NCBI GenBank assembly: GCA_958407995.1
Contig: CATYJU010000001.1
Coordinates: 49,568 to 113,567 of the forward strand
Direction: 5' to 3'
Source: an uncultured Collinsella sp.
GTDB taxonomy: Bacteria; Actinomycetota; Coriobacteriia; Coriobacteriales; Coriobacteriaceae
DNA length: 64,000 nt
In this document: piece by piece, positions 31,882 to 41,225 of the stretch
Position numbering within the stretch: position 1 is the stretch's first letter
Layout of the letters: each line of letters opens with the position of its first letter
Notes under the pieces: generated by a model
What the model saw: only the letters and a program-made list of their open reading frames with translations
Databases searched by the model: none
What the model was told of the DNA's origin: nothing
Position numbers and translations under genes: made by a program

Positions 31882-33225
31882 CTACTCGGCGAGAGCCTCC
31901 TGCTTGGCGATTGCCTTCTCGGAAATCTTCATAAAGGGCAGGTAGACGGCCATGCCAATGACAATCTCGAGAGCCTGCCACACGCCGGCGCGCCAGTCAA
32001 AGCCCGTAGCGAGCAGGGCATTGATGACGGGAGGCATAGTCCAGGGCACCTGGGCGATGCAGGGGCTGATGATGCCTGCGCAGGTAAGGCCATAGGTGAT
32101 GCCGATGAACAGGTCGGGAAGAAGAACGAACGGGATCATGAGCGGCAGGTTGTACACGATGGGGTAACCGTAGATAACCGGCTCGTTGATGTTGAACAGG
32201 CCAGGCAGGATAGCCATCTTGGAAACGGTCTCGGAAGCCTTGTTCTTGGAGAACAGGAGCGTGTCGAGCAGGAGCATGAGGGTGCAGCCCGAGCCGCCGA
32301 TGAGGGCGAAGCTGTTAACGATCTGCATGTTCATGTAGTGATCGGGCTGGATGGTGCCACCGGCGGCAAAGGTAGCCATGTTGTCGACGATGAGCATGGT
32401 CAGGATCGGCTCGACGGTAGCGCCAGAGATGGTGGACTGGTGAATACCGACGCAGAACAGCAGGTTAGCAAGGGTGTAGATGAGGATAACAGCCCACGGA
32501 CCGGCGTTCATGATGCTCTTGAGCGGGTTGGAGATGCACGTGGAGATGATGGCGCACAGATCGGTGCCGGCGCACACGGCGAGCAGGGCTGCGGCAAGAG
32601 CGAAAATCGCGAGGTTGAGCAGCATCGGGATCATGACGTTGAAGGAGTTGGAGACCGCGGGAGGCACGCCCTCGCCCAGCTTAACCTTGAGCTTCTCGAC
32701 GCCAGAAATCTTGATGAAGAGCGAGACGGAGAGCAGGGCGATGATAATAGCCGAGAACAGACCGTTGGTGCCGGTGTTGGTAGTCGAAAGGGCGCCCGTG
32801 ACCTCGGCGGAGGTGATCTTGTCGGTGAGCAGCGGGCTCGTGGCGGCAAGCGTGGCGGTGACCTGCTGCGGCATCATGATGACGAAAGCAGAGATAGCGA
32901 CGACCACGCAAGCGAGCGGGTTATCGAAACGCTTGTTCTTAGCGAGGCTGTAGCCAATCAATCCGGCCAAGATAATGGCAGAGACGTTGAGGGTGCCCAG
33001 CGTAATTGCCGAACCCCACGTCTGAAGGTTGGCAAGACCCGCCGCATCGAGCGGGAACAGGGGGAACACGACGTTGTTAATAAGAACCGCGATACCCGCA
33101 AGGATATAGAGCGGCGTGATGGTCGCGAAGGCATCGCGCAGGGAACGCAGGTGAACCTGGTTTCCCACCTTCGCAGAGACCTCGGCAAACTTGTCGAGGA
33201 AGCTCTTTCCGTTGTCACTGGCCAT
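31882..33225 (-). CDS. PTS lactose/cellobiose-family IIC permease
   Basis: 447 residues with about ten membrane segments. LRDAFATITPLYILAGIAVLINNVVFP near the start, LFCVGIHQSTISGATVEPI, and NINEPVIYGYPIVYNLPLMIPF are the family signature, with the conserved NEP motif. It carries a beta-glucoside or related disaccharide. AGGAG lies 6 nt before the ATG. Between the phospho-beta-glucosidase gene (120 bp upstream) and IIB. Confidence 0.93.
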   Translation of the reverse strand: MASDNGKSFLDKFAEVSAKVGNQVHLRSLRDAFATITPLYILAGIAVLINNVVFPLFPLDAAGLANLQTWGSAITLGTLNVSAIILAGLIGYSLAKNKRFDNPLACVVVAISAFVIMMPQQVTATLAATSPLLTDKITSAEVTGALSTTNTGTNGLFSAIIIALLSVSLFIKISGVEKLKVKLGEGVPPAVSNSFNVMIPMLLNLAIFALAAALLAVCAGTDLCAIISTCISNPLKSIMNAGPWAVILIYTLANLLFCVGIHQSTISGATVEPILTMLIVDNMATFAAGGTIQPDHYMNMQIVNSFALIGGSGCTLMLLLDTLLFSKNKASETVSKMAILPGLFNINEPVIYGYPIVYNLPLMIPFVLLPDLFIGITYGLTCAGIISPCIAQVPWTMPPVINALLATGFDWRAGVWQALEIVIGMAVYLPFMKISEKAIAKQEALAE

Positions 33226-33345
33226 GATTGCTCCTAACTTTCAAATCCGGCCTTTTCCTATGCGCACGGTGGCCTTTCGCCCTCTGCCACCAGATGTGCC
33301 ATGTGTTGCGCGCGGCGGCGCGCGGTCTGGGCGTTCGCCCGGTCG

Positions 33346-34746
33346 CTAATCAACCACGTGGGTCGTGGCGACCTGCTTGAGCCAAGCCGCCGACTTCTTA
33401 AGGCGGCGCTTGTAGCCGTCCATAAGGTCAACCTCGACAAAACCGTAACGGTTCTTAAAGGCATTAGCCCAAGACCAGTTATCGATGACGGCCCAGTAAT
33501 GGTATCCGCGGCACTTGGCGCCCTCCTCGATGGCCTTGGCCACCCACTCCAGGTGCTGACGTACAAAGTCGACGCGGTAGTCATCCTGGATGGTTCCTTC
33601 GGCGTCACGGTTCTTGTATTCGTCCATGATGCCGATACCGTTCTCGGAAACGAACCACTCAAGATCGGGGTAGTTCTTAGCGCAGTCCATGCCAAAGTCG
33701 TAGAGGCCCTGCGGGTAGATCTCCCAGCCACGGCTCTCGTTCATAACGGCGTCGGGCCATACGTACTCGTCGGCAAAGTGCGGCAGGCCGTACTGGTCGA
33801 CCTTGCTCGCCGGCGCCTGGACGCGCGTGGGGTGGTAGTAGTTGCAGCCGAGCCAGTCGACAACACCCTGCTTGAGAATCTCTTGGTCGCCGGCACGGAA
33901 CGGGAGCTTAACGCCGCCCTCGGCCAAGCTGTCGAGCACGTCGGCAGGAAGCTCGCCCTTGGTAATAAGGTCGAGCCACCAGCGATTGTTGATGCCGCTG
34001 GTCATACGCACGGCCTCGAGGTCTGCCTCGCTTGGGTTCTCCTTGGTATAGACCGGGGTAAAGCAGTTGATCATGCCGATCTTGGCATCGGCGCGAATAA
34101 CGCCCTCGTCATAGGCCTTACGGTAGTTGGCCACGGCCAGAGCGTGCGCCAGCGAAATGTGATACTGCACGGTGCGGGCGCGGCTAAAGTCGTGGAGCTG
34201 CGGGAACCACACGCCCTCCTGATAGCGCTGTTCGGGCTCGACGATGGGCTCGTTAAAGGTGAACCAGTACTTAATCTCCTGGCCAAACTCGTGGAAGGCG
34301 ACGTCAGCGTAATGCGCGTAAGCCTCGACGACCTCGCGGCTCTCCCAGCCGCCACGGTTAAAGAGGTAGGTGGGCATGTCAAAGTGGTACAAGTTGACAA
34401 ACGGCTCCAGGCCGGCCTCGCGAGAGGCGCGGAACAGCTCGTGATACCACGCAGCGCCCTCCTCATTAAGGTTGCCGTCGGCATCGAGCAGACGGCTCCA
34501 CTGGATGGAAGTGCGATAGGTATTCAGGCCCAAGTCCTTCAAAATGCGAAAGTCTTCCTGGTACTTGGCCATAAAGTCATTGCCGGCATAAGAGCCAACG
34601 CAGTTGTAGAACGAACCCAGATCCTGGATGGACCAGGTGTCCCACAGGTTCTCGAGCTTGCCGCCCTGGTTCCACTGACCCTCAGTCTGTGGGCCGGACA
34701 TAGCAGCGCCAAAGAAGAAGTCGCTGGGCAGCTGATACTGAGCCAT
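33346..34746 (-). CDS. 6-phospho-beta-glucosidase, glycoside hydrolase family 1
   Basis: 466 residues from the ATG at 34746 (GAGG 6 nt upstream). GH1 landmarks: LPSDFFFGAAMSGPQTEG, TYRTSIQWSRL, the acid/base glutamate of WFTFNEPIVEPE, and the nucleophile glutamate of WFVSENGIGIMDE. SWANAFKNRYGFVEVD is the family tail, and KRRLKKSAAW follows. It cleaves the phosphorylated disaccharide delivered by the adjacent PTS. First gene of the operon and divergent from a GntR regulator. A phospho-beta-galactosidase role is possible. Confidence 0.92.
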   Translation of the reverse strand: MAQYQLPSDFFFGAAMSGPQTEGQWNQGGKLENLWDTWSIQDLGSFYNCVGSYAGNDFMAKYQEDFRILKDLGLNTYRTSIQWSRLLDADGNLNEEGAAWYHELFRASREAGLEPFVNLYHFDMPTYLFNRGGWESREVVEAYAHYADVAFHEFGQEIKYWFTFNEPIVEPEQRYQEGVWFPQLHDFSRARTVQYHISLAHALAVANYRKAYDEGVIRADAKIGMINCFTPVYTKENPSEADLEAVRMTSGINNRWWLDLITKGELPADVLDSLAEGGVKLPFRAGDQEILKQGVVDWLGCNYYHPTRVQAPASKVDQYGLPHFADEYVWPDAVMNESRGWEIYPQGLYDFGMDCAKNYPDLEWFVSENGIGIMDEYKNRDAEGTIQDDYRVDFVRQHLEWVAKAIEEGAKCRGYHYWAVIDNWSWANAFKNRYGFVEVDLMDGYKRRLKKSAAWLKQVATTHVVD

Positions 34747-34782
34747 CAAAGTCCTCGCTTTCGTGTCTAGAGCTTTCGGTTG

Positions 34783-34867
34783 GAGACGGGTTTGCTTTGG
34801 CAGGTTATCCGGCGCGGGCGCGCACCGGTCATACCGATATCCAACCCGCCAAAACAAAACCGTCCCC
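34783..34867. repeat. GGGAC palindrome, family H
   Basis: GAGACGGGTTTGCTTTGGCA on the left and its imperfect complement ending AAACCGTCCCC on the right (arms 34783-34806 and 34843-34867). The loop is GC-rich. The half at 30901 is related. Confidence 0.7.
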
Positions 34868-34931
34868 AAACGGTCGATCCTGTTGTGCGGAAGGATTCCG
34901 TTCGTTGCTTAAACTATAGCGCTCTAATTTT

Positions 34932-35019
34932 AAAAGTAAAGCGTCTTTTTCTTTTTTCTTTCTCGAACTTCTTAGATAAAAGTAATATGGGTGCCCTGTT
35001 GAGGGTTATACTTACTTTT
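34932..35019. promoter_or_regulatory. AAAAGTAA motifs, candidate GntR operators
   Basis: AAAAGTAA occurs at 34932-34939 and 34978-34985, and its complement TTACTTTT at 35012-35019. The last two are inverted and extend to AAAAGTAATAT and AAAAGTAAGTAT. They sit between divergent genes and are plausible sites for the GntR protein encoded at 35049. Confidence 0.45.
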
Positions 35020-35048
35020 GTATTCATATATGTCGGAAAGGAGGTTCC

Positions 35049-35768
35049 ATGATTCCCAAATACGAGGCGATAGCTGCAGATATTCGTCGAAGTATCGAGG
35101 ATGGCGCTCTTAAACCGGGCGACAAGCTTCCCACCGTCGTTGAGTTCTGCGAGCTCTATAGCGTTTCCAAAATCACCGTCAAACGAGCTATTGAACAAAT
35201 CACCGAGGAAGGTCTTATTACCAGCCGACGCGGATCGGGTACCTACGTTAAGGACACGGCGGGGCTTCCCGGCCAGGCGTTTTTCCAGGGCAAAAACGAC
35301 CGTGCCCAGGGTTTTTCGTATGAGCACCGCGGGGAGAAGGTGACCTCGGTGGTCTACGATTTCTCGATCGTTAATCCACCGGCGGACATCGCAGCCCAGC
35401 TGGGAATTGCCGAGGATGACTTTGCCTATCACGTCGTGCGCGTGCGTCAGGCCGATGAGAAGCCCATCGTTATCGAGTACACCTACATGCCCCTCGAGCT
35501 GATTCCGGGGCTGAAAAAGAAGGACCTGTACGGATCGCTCTACCGATTCATCCGCGAGCAATGTGGGCTGAAGATTTCGAGCTTTCACCGTACCATTCGC
35601 GCCGTGGCAGCAACCGAGGAAGAAGCTGAGCGCCTGGATACCAAACCCGGCTCTCCCCTGCTCGAACTCAACCAGATTGGCTTCTTGGATAGCGGCGCCG
35701 CCTTTGAGTATTCGGTCTCGCGCAACGTTGGCGACCGCTTTGAGTTGCACAACGTAACGTTGGCATAG
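35049..35768 (+). CDS. GntR-family regulator with UTRA domain, beta-glucoside operon
   Basis: 239 residues; AAAGGAGG is 5-6 nt before the ATG. The winged helix (IPKYEAIAADIRRSIEDGAL, then PTVVEFCELYSVSKITVKRAI) is followed by RRGSGTYV and a UTRA domain (GEKVTSVVYDFSIVNPPADI to the C-terminus). It is divergent from the phospho-beta-glucosidase/PTS genes and probably represses them until a phosphorylated beta-glucoside binds. No second domain. Confidence 0.9.
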   Translation: MIPKYEAIAADIRRSIEDGALKPGDKLPTVVEFCELYSVSKITVKRAIEQITEEGLITSRRGSGTYVKDTAGLPGQAFFQGKNDRAQGFSYEHRGEKVTSVVYDFSIVNPPADIAAQLGIAEDDFAYHVVRVRQADEKPIVIEYTYMPLELIPGLKKKDLYGSLYRFIREQCGLKISSFHRTIRAVAATEEEAERLDTKPGSPLLELNQIGFLDSGAAFEYSVSRNVGDRFELHNVTLA

Positions 35769-35842
35769 GTTTTTGTAGTCATGCGGGCGCTCGTTTTGAG
35801 CAGTTTTACGCGGCGCCCACGCAGCACAATGGGAGTATGAAC

Positions 35843-36775
35843 ATGTCCGATTTGATTAAACTGACGCCGATCTTCCACGAGAAGATCTGGGGCGGCCGTC
35901 AACTCGAAACCGTATTTGGTTACGACATTCCCGATGGTCCCATCGGTGAGTGTTGGGCCATCTCGGCCCACCCCAACGGTGACTGCCAGATTGCGGAGGG
36001 CCCGTATGCAGGCCACACGCTTTCGTGGCTGTGGGCCGAGCACCGCGAGCTCTTTGGCAACTGCGAGGGCAAGGAGTTCCCGCTGCTCATTAAGATTCTG
36101 GACGCCAAGGACGACCTTTCGATCCAGATTCATCCCAACGACGAGTACGCCGCTGAGCACGAGAACGGTAGCCTGGGCAAAACCGAGTGCTGGTATGTGC
36201 TGGATTGCGAGCCTGGCGCCACGATCATCGTCGGCCAGCGCGCGCATGACCGCGCCGAGGCCGCACAGATGATCAAGGACGGCCGCTGGGACGACATGCT
36301 CAACGTGTTGCCGATCCACAAGGGCGACTTTTTCCAGATTGATTCCGGTACCGTGCACGCCATCAAGACCGGCACGCTCATTTTGGAGACGCAGCAGTCG
36401 AGCGACGTGACGTATCGCCTGTACGACTACGACCGTCCCGGCACCGACGGCAAACTGCGTCCGCTGCACATTGAGCAGAGCCTCGACTGCATAAACTTTG
36501 ATGCTCAGGCTCCGACCGACGGCACGATAACCGCGCCCGAGGTGGACGGCGTGACCGAGCTCGAGTCCAACCCCTGCTACACCGTCGATCGCGTGCGCGT
36601 CAACGGCAGCAAGACCCTCGACCAGCGCTGGCCCTTCATGTGCCTGTCGGTCATCGACGGCAAAGGCACCGTCTGCGGCGACCCCGTCCACAAGGGAAGC
36701 CACCTGCTGGCCCCCAGTACCGTGGACAAGATCGAGCTCGAGGGCAATATGGAACTGATTATCAGCCACCTCTAG
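35843..36775 (+). CDS. manA: Class I mannose-6-phosphate isomerase
   Basis: 310 residues from the ATG at 35843 (GGGAG 7 nt upstream; the ATG at 35837 is too close). Zinc site residues are in LSIQIHPNDEYA and GKTECWYVLD, and later DSGTVHAI. It interconverts mannose-6-phosphate and fructose-6-phosphate. The short form resembles Bacillus ManA. It follows the GntR gene after 74 bp and may share its transcript. Confidence 0.93.
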   Translation: MSDLIKLTPIFHEKIWGGRQLETVFGYDIPDGPIGECWAISAHPNGDCQIAEGPYAGHTLSWLWAEHRELFGNCEGKEFPLLIKILDAKDDLSIQIHPNDEYAAEHENGSLGKTECWYVLDCEPGATIIVGQRAHDRAEAAQMIKDGRWDDMLNVLPIHKGDFFQIDSGTVHAIKTGTLILETQQSSDVTYRLYDYDRPGTDGKLRPLHIEQSLDCINFDAQAPTDGTITAPEVDGVTELESNPCYTVDRVRVNGSKTLDQRWPFMCLSVIDGKGTVCGDPVHKGSHLLAPSTVDKIELEGNMELIISHL

Positions 36776-36800
36776 GTCGCAACAACAACCCAAACGCAAC

Positions 36801-36836
36801 AAGGGGCTCCCCCGTTCTTCAACGGGGGAGCCCCTT
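36801..36836 (+). terminator. Strong hairpin after manA
   Basis: A 16-bp perfect stem (AAGGGGCTCCCCCGTT and complement) with loop CTTC lies 25 bp past manA. No T run follows, so it may be stabilising or bidirectional. Confidence 0.7.
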
Positions 36837-36921
36837 GCCATGTCTAAGTATTCAGCCCACCCGGCTCTCCAGATCAAAAAGCGAACGAGCAAAGCGACGT
36901 TCGTCCAGCAACGTTACCCAA

Positions 36922-37051
36922 GGACCCGGGCGGGCGTATGGGGCAACATCGATCGCGAGTTCCGCACGAGCCGGAGAGCACTTAATGTGGCCTCCGTCTT
37001 GCGCAGGACTGCCCGAGCAGGCGATGTTGCCCCATACGCCCGCCCAGGTCC
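36922..37051. repeat. 130-bp inverted repeat with 30-bp arms
   Basis: The arms (36922-36951 and 37022-37051) match at 29 of 30 positions; the core of each is GGGCGGGCGTATGGGGCAAC. They enclose 70 bp without a gene. It lies between manA and the 3' end of the helicase gene and could fold as a very stable stem-loop in RNA from either strand. Confidence 0.8.
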
Positions 37052-37058
37052 GCCGGGA

Positions 37059-39953
37059 TCACGACAGCTTGACGATCGGTGCAAAACCTTTCATCAGTTT
37101 TTTGGTCTGGCCGGTCTTTTCGAATTGAACCTCGATCATGTCTCCGGCGACCGAGATCACGGTACCCGTGCCAAAGGTCTTGTGACTCACGGTATCGCCC
37201 GCGGCAAAGTCCTGCGATGCGCTGGCGCGATCGACCTTGCGCTCCACCGTCGGGGACACCTTGGACGACGGCTTTTTGGCTCGCGGCGCGCCCGAGCCAA
37301 AGGTCGAGGCAACACGACCGGCGTCGGGCGAGACCCCACGATGGCGTTCGGTCCCGTAGCTGCTGCCGCCAAAGAAGTCGTCAAAGCTCGATCCGCCGCG
37401 CGAACCGGAACCGCCGGTCGAGCGCGTATGCGAGCCAAACACCTTGCCGCCATACATGTCCGAGCCCATACCCGAGCCAAACGTGCCGTGACGGTCGCCG
37501 CGCTTCTCCCAGCCCGTGCCCTCAAAACCGGCAGAACCGATGCCGCTAAACTCGATGTCCTCAAACGGAATCTCGTTGAGGAAGCGCGAGCGCGGGTTGG
37601 CAGAGGTCGAGCCGTAGGTGCGACGCGTGGCCGCATAGGTCAAGAACAGACGCTTACGAGCGCGCGTGATGGCGACGTAGGCCAGGCGACGCTCCTCCTC
37701 GAGCTTGCCTGGGTCATCGCTGCCGCCAAAGTCGTGCACGTGCGGGAAGATGCCCTCCTCCATGCCGGCCACGAACACCGCCGGGAACTCCAGGCCCTTG
37801 GCGGAGTGGATGGTCATCATGGTAATGGCATGCGTCTCGCCGGCCAGGGAATCCAAGTCGGAGCGCAGGGCCAGCCACTCCATGAGTGCCGGCAGCGCCT
37901 TACAGGTGAGCGGACCGTAGGTGCGCTCGATCTCGTCGGCATGCACGGCACTCGCCGGCATCTCCGTCGGCGCGGCATACGCGTTGCCCGCGATGGCGGC
38001 GGCCAGGGCATCCTGCGGCGAAAGCGCCGGGGCGGCTAGGCTATCGAGCGGATTGGAACCTGCGGCATCGCGCGCGCCGACGAGTGCCTCAAACGAGGAT
38101 GCCGGGGCAGATGGCCCCGGTTCGGGCGCGGGCGCGCTCACCACGACAGGCTCGGCGCCGGCAGGCACGTCGGCAACACCGGCTGCGCGCAGCTCTTCCA
38201 AGCTCTCAAGCGTACCCTCAATATCCTCGTGCGTCTCCTCAAATTCGGCGGCGACGCCCAGGAATTCCTGGATGTTCTCGGCGCGGCTCTCGGACTCCAT
38301 GGTGCCCTCGGCGCGAAACGCCTGCAGCAGGCCCGTCTTATCGACGATCATTTCGACAACGTCCTTAAGCTCGCCGTCCATGCGGCGGCCCTCGCGCACC
38401 AGCGACACAAAGCTCGACAGGCCATTGCGCACCTTGGCGCTAAACATGCCGGTCTCGGCGCACGCGATCTCACAAGCCTGGAAGAACGAGCAGCGGTTGT
38501 CGCGCGCCAGCCGCTCGATCTTTTGGATCGAAGTGGAGCCGATGCCGCGGCGCGGTGTGTTGATGACGCGCTTGACGCTCATCTCGTCGGCCGGGTTCAC
38601 GATCATCTTGAGGTAGGCCATGACGTCGCGGATCTCGGCACGGTCGAAGAATCGCGTGCCGCCCACGATCTTGTAGGGCACGCCCGCGCGCAGGAACATA
38701 TCTTCGAGGATACGCGACTGGGCGTTGGTGCGGTAGAAGACGGCGATGTCGTCGTAGCTCGTGCCTTTGGCATGCAGCTTCTCGATCTCGCCGGCAATCC
38801 AGCGGCCCTCGTCGCGCTCGTCGCTCGCCTGGAAGGCCTGGATCTTCTCGCCATCGCCCTCGGCCGTAAACAGGCGCTTGTCCTTGCGCTGCGAGTTGTG
38901 GCGCACCACGGCGTTGGCGGCGCTCAGGATGTGACCCGTAGAGCGATAGTTCTGCTCCAGCTTGACGGTCTTGCAGTTTTTAAAGTCCTTCTCAAAATCC
39001 AGGATGTTGGTGATGTCGGCGCCACGCCAGCTGTAAATGGACTGGTCATCGTCGCCCACGACCATGAGGTTTTGGTACTTAGCGGCCAGCAGGTTGGCGA
39101 TTTCGTACTGGACGTGGTTGGTGTCCTGATACTCGTCGACGCTAATGTAGCGGAAGCGCTCTTGGTACTTATCGAGCACCTCGGGACGGGTGCGCAGCAG
39201 CTCGAGCGCGCGCACGAGCAGGTCGTCAAAGTCCATCGCATTGGCGGCGCGCAGGCGGCGCTCCAGCTCTAGGTAGACCTGCGCGGCCTTTTTGTCGTTG
39301 GGGCCATCGGCACTCTTGAGCATGTCCTCGGGGCCGATCATGGCGTTTTTGGCCGAGCTAATCTTGCTGCGGATCATGTTGATGGGGAACTGCTTTTGCT
39401 CGATGCCGAGCGCCTGCATAATGTCGCGCACCATGCGCTTTGAGTCATCGTCATCGTAGATGGTGAACTGGCCGGTGTAGCCCAACAGGTCGGCGTCCTC
39501 GCGCAGCATGCGCACGCACATAGCATGGAAGGTGCACACCCACATGCCACGGGTGCCGCTGGGGATGAGCGCTGCCAGACGCTCGCGCATCTCGGCCGCG
39601 GCCTTGTTGGTAAACGTAATGGCAAGAACCTGCCAAGGCTTAACACCCAGGTCGCCGAGCATATGTGCGATGCGGAAGGTCAAGACGCGGGTCTTGCCCG
39701 AGCCGGCGCCGGCGAGCACCAGCAACGGGCCCTCGGTGGACAGGACCGCCTCGCGCTGGGCGGGATTAAGGCTGTCGATGTCGACGAGCGGTTTGGCGGG
39801 CTTGGGCGCCGGCGCGGGAGCGTCGTAGATGTCGAGCGGAACGAGCTCGGGCTCCGGCGCAGCGGGGGCGGTGTATGCATCGAGCGGCACGGGTTCCGGC
39901 GCGGGCGGTACGGGTACCGCGGCGTTCTTTTCCCAGGGCAGGGGCTGGGTCAT
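37059..39953 (-). CDS. pcrA: ATP-dependent DNA helicase, UvrD/PcrA type
   Basis: 964 residues from the ATG at 39953 (GAGGAG 6 nt upstream). SF1A helicase motifs are complete: LNPAQREAV (Q motif), LAGAGSGKTRVLT (Walker A), VDEYQDTN (II), GDDDQSIYSWRGA (III), NYRSTGHIL (IV), and MTIHSAKGLEFPAVFVAGMEEGIFPH (V). A Pro/Ala-rich insert of about 100 residues (around 590-690) separates the 2B region from motif V, longer than in Bacillus PcrA. The first 55 residues are a Pro-rich extension. The C-terminus holds a Tudor-like fold (HKTFGTGTVISVAGDMIEV) that binds RNA polymerase in PcrA. Confidence 0.93.
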   Translation of the reverse strand: MTQPLPWEKNAAVPVPPAPEPVPLDAYTAPAAPEPELVPLDIYDAPAPAPKPAKPLVDIDSLNPAQREAVLSTEGPLLVLAGAGSGKTRVLTFRIAHMLGDLGVKPWQVLAITFTNKAAAEMRERLAALIPSGTRGMWVCTFHAMCVRMLREDADLLGYTGQFTIYDDDDSKRMVRDIMQALGIEQKQFPINMIRSKISSAKNAMIGPEDMLKSADGPNDKKAAQVYLELERRLRAANAMDFDDLLVRALELLRTRPEVLDKYQERFRYISVDEYQDTNHVQYEIANLLAAKYQNLMVVGDDDQSIYSWRGADITNILDFEKDFKNCKTVKLEQNYRSTGHILSAANAVVRHNSQRKDKRLFTAEGDGEKIQAFQASDERDEGRWIAGEIEKLHAKGTSYDDIAVFYRTNAQSRILEDMFLRAGVPYKIVGGTRFFDRAEIRDVMAYLKMIVNPADEMSVKRVINTPRRGIGSTSIQKIERLARDNRCSFFQACEIACAETGMFSAKVRNGLSSFVSLVREGRRMDGELKDVVEMIVDKTGLLQAFRAEGTMESESRAENIQEFLGVAAEFEETHEDIEGTLESLEELRAAGVADVPAGAEPVVVSAPAPEPGPSAPASSFEALVGARDAAGSNPLDSLAAPALSPQDALAAAIAGNAYAAPTEMPASAVHADEIERTYGPLTCKALPALMEWLALRSDLDSLAGETHAITMMTIHSAKGLEFPAVFVAGMEEGIFPHVHDFGGSDDPGKLEEERRLAYVAITRARKRLFLTYAATRRTYGSTSANPRSRFLNEIPFEDIEFSGIGSAGFEGTGWEKRGDRHGTFGSGMGSDMYGGKVFGSHTRSTGGSGSRGGSSFDDFFGGSSYGTERHRGVSPDAGRVASTFGSGAPRAKKPSSKVSPTVERKVDRASASQDFAAGDTVSHKTFGTGTVISVAGDMIEVQFEKTGQTKKLMKGFAPIVKLS

Positions 39954-40164
39954 GGGCGACTCCTCATCTGACGGACGGCGCGCCTGCGGGCGGCGCCATA
40001 GTTTGAGCCGTACCAGTATACCGAGCCGCGCGGACACCGACGCAAATCACACCACGACTCCGTGCGCCACCGTCAGGCCCGCCCCAGCGAATTTGGTGCA
40101 TTGGGGGGCCACCGATGTCATGGCAGCAGCAGCGAGCGGCGGCCAGGGCGAACAAATTGGCATG

Positions 40165-40206
40165 AAAAGGGGGCGGCATAGACCTTTTGGTCATGCCACC
40201 CCCTTT
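40165..40206 (-). terminator. Rho-independent terminator of uppP
   Basis: GGGGGCGGCAT pairs with ATGCCACCCCC and continues into GACC/GGTC, followed on the minus strand by TTTT. It lies 48 bp past the stop. Confidence 0.85.
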
Positions 40207-40250
40207 GAATGACAAGTTGTCACTCTGGCCGCCGCGCAGCGTCAACCAAG

Positions 40251-41225
40251 TTACAGGCCGAGCATCGGCTCCAAGACAAAGAAGTACGCAAGCACCACAA
40301 TACCCAGGATGATGCGGTAGACGCCAAAGCACTTGAAGTCGTGACGGCGGACGAAGCCCATAAGCCACTTGATGGCGATAAGCGAAACCACAAAGGCGAC
40401 GATGCAGCCCACGCCCAGGATGGCGATCTCGTTGGTGCCGAAGGTACCGCCCTTAATAAAGTACTTGACCAGCTTGAGCGCGCTCGCGCCAAACATAACG
40501 GGAATGGCCAGGAAGAACGTGAACTTAGACGCCACCGAGCGCGTGCAGCCCAGCAGCAGGCCGCCGATGATGGTGGAGCCGGAGCGCGATGTGCCCGGAA
40601 TCAGCGAAAGCACTTGGAAGCAACCGATACCCAGCGCGGTCTTCCAGCTCAGGTCCTCGAGCGTAGTGATGGAGCCAAAGTCCAGGTTATCGTCATCGTC
40701 TGCAGCGGCAGTCGCAGCGGGCGCGGCAAAATGCGCACCAGCGGGTCGTCCGCCCGCCACCACGGCACGCGGACCAAACGAACCGGCAAGAGCGGCCTGG
40801 TCGCGCCTGTTCGCGCGCCAGTTCTCGATCACGATAAACAGCACGCCATACACAATGAGCGCCAGCGCCACGACGGGAGCATTATAGAAATGCTCCTCCA
40901 TCCAGTCGTTAAGCGGCAGACCGATCGCCGCGGCGGGAATGCAGCCAAGCACAATCTTGCCCCACAGCACCCAGGTGTCGCGACGGCCTTCCTTGCCTTT
41001 GCTGGGAGAAAACGGGTTGAGGTCGTAGAAGAACAGGACGCAGACGGCCAAAATGGCGCCAAGCTGAATCACGACCAGGAACATATTCCAGAACGTCTCG
41101 CTCACGTTCATCTTGACGAACTCGTCCACCAAGATCATGTGACCGGTCGACGAAACAGGCAGCCATTCGGTAATGCCCTCGACCAGGCCCATGAAGGCAG
41201 ATTTTAGAAGCTCGATGATATCCAA
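40251..41225 (-). CDS. uppP: Undecaprenyl-diphosphate phosphatase
   Basis: 324 residues from the TTG at 41225, which follows GAGGGGG by 5 nt; a GTG at 41246 is the open alternative. BacA/UppP signatures: VEGITEWLPVSSTGHMILV near the start and LIPGTSRSGSTIIGGLLLG in the second half, with about eight membrane helices. It recycles the lipid carrier of cell-wall synthesis. An Ala-rich insert of about 45 residues (GPRAVVAGGRPAGAHFAAPA) lengthens the central loop compared with the 270-residue norm. Confidence 0.9.
   Translation of the reverse strand: MDIIELLKSAFMGLVEGITEWLPVSSTGHMILVDEFVKMNVSETFWNMFLVVIQLGAILAVCVLFFYDLNPFSPSKGKEGRRDTWVLWGKIVLGCIPAAAIGLPLNDWMEEHFYNAPVVALALIVYGVLFIVIENWRANRRDQAALAGSFGPRAVVAGGRPAGAHFAAPAATAAADDDDNLDFGSITTLEDLSWKTALGIGCFQVLSLIPGTSRSGSTIIGGLLLGCTRSVASKFTFFLAIPVMFGASALKLVKYFIKGGTFGTNEIAILGVGCIVAFVVSLIAIKWLMGFVRRHDFKCFGVYRIILGIVVLAYFFVLEPMLGL

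Larger units (their letters stand above)
34747..35048. other. Divergent control region of the beta-glucoside operon
   Basis: This 302-bp region holds the palindrome 34783-34867, then an AT-rich stretch with three AAAAGTAA-type motifs and the leader of the GntR gene. Both promoters should lie between 34868 and 35040. Confidence 0.55.

Noticed and set aside
36840..38039. A 399-codon plus-strand frame
   Set aside because: It runs through the inverted repeat and antisense to pcrA, with no domain. Its first ATG follows a terminator hairpin.
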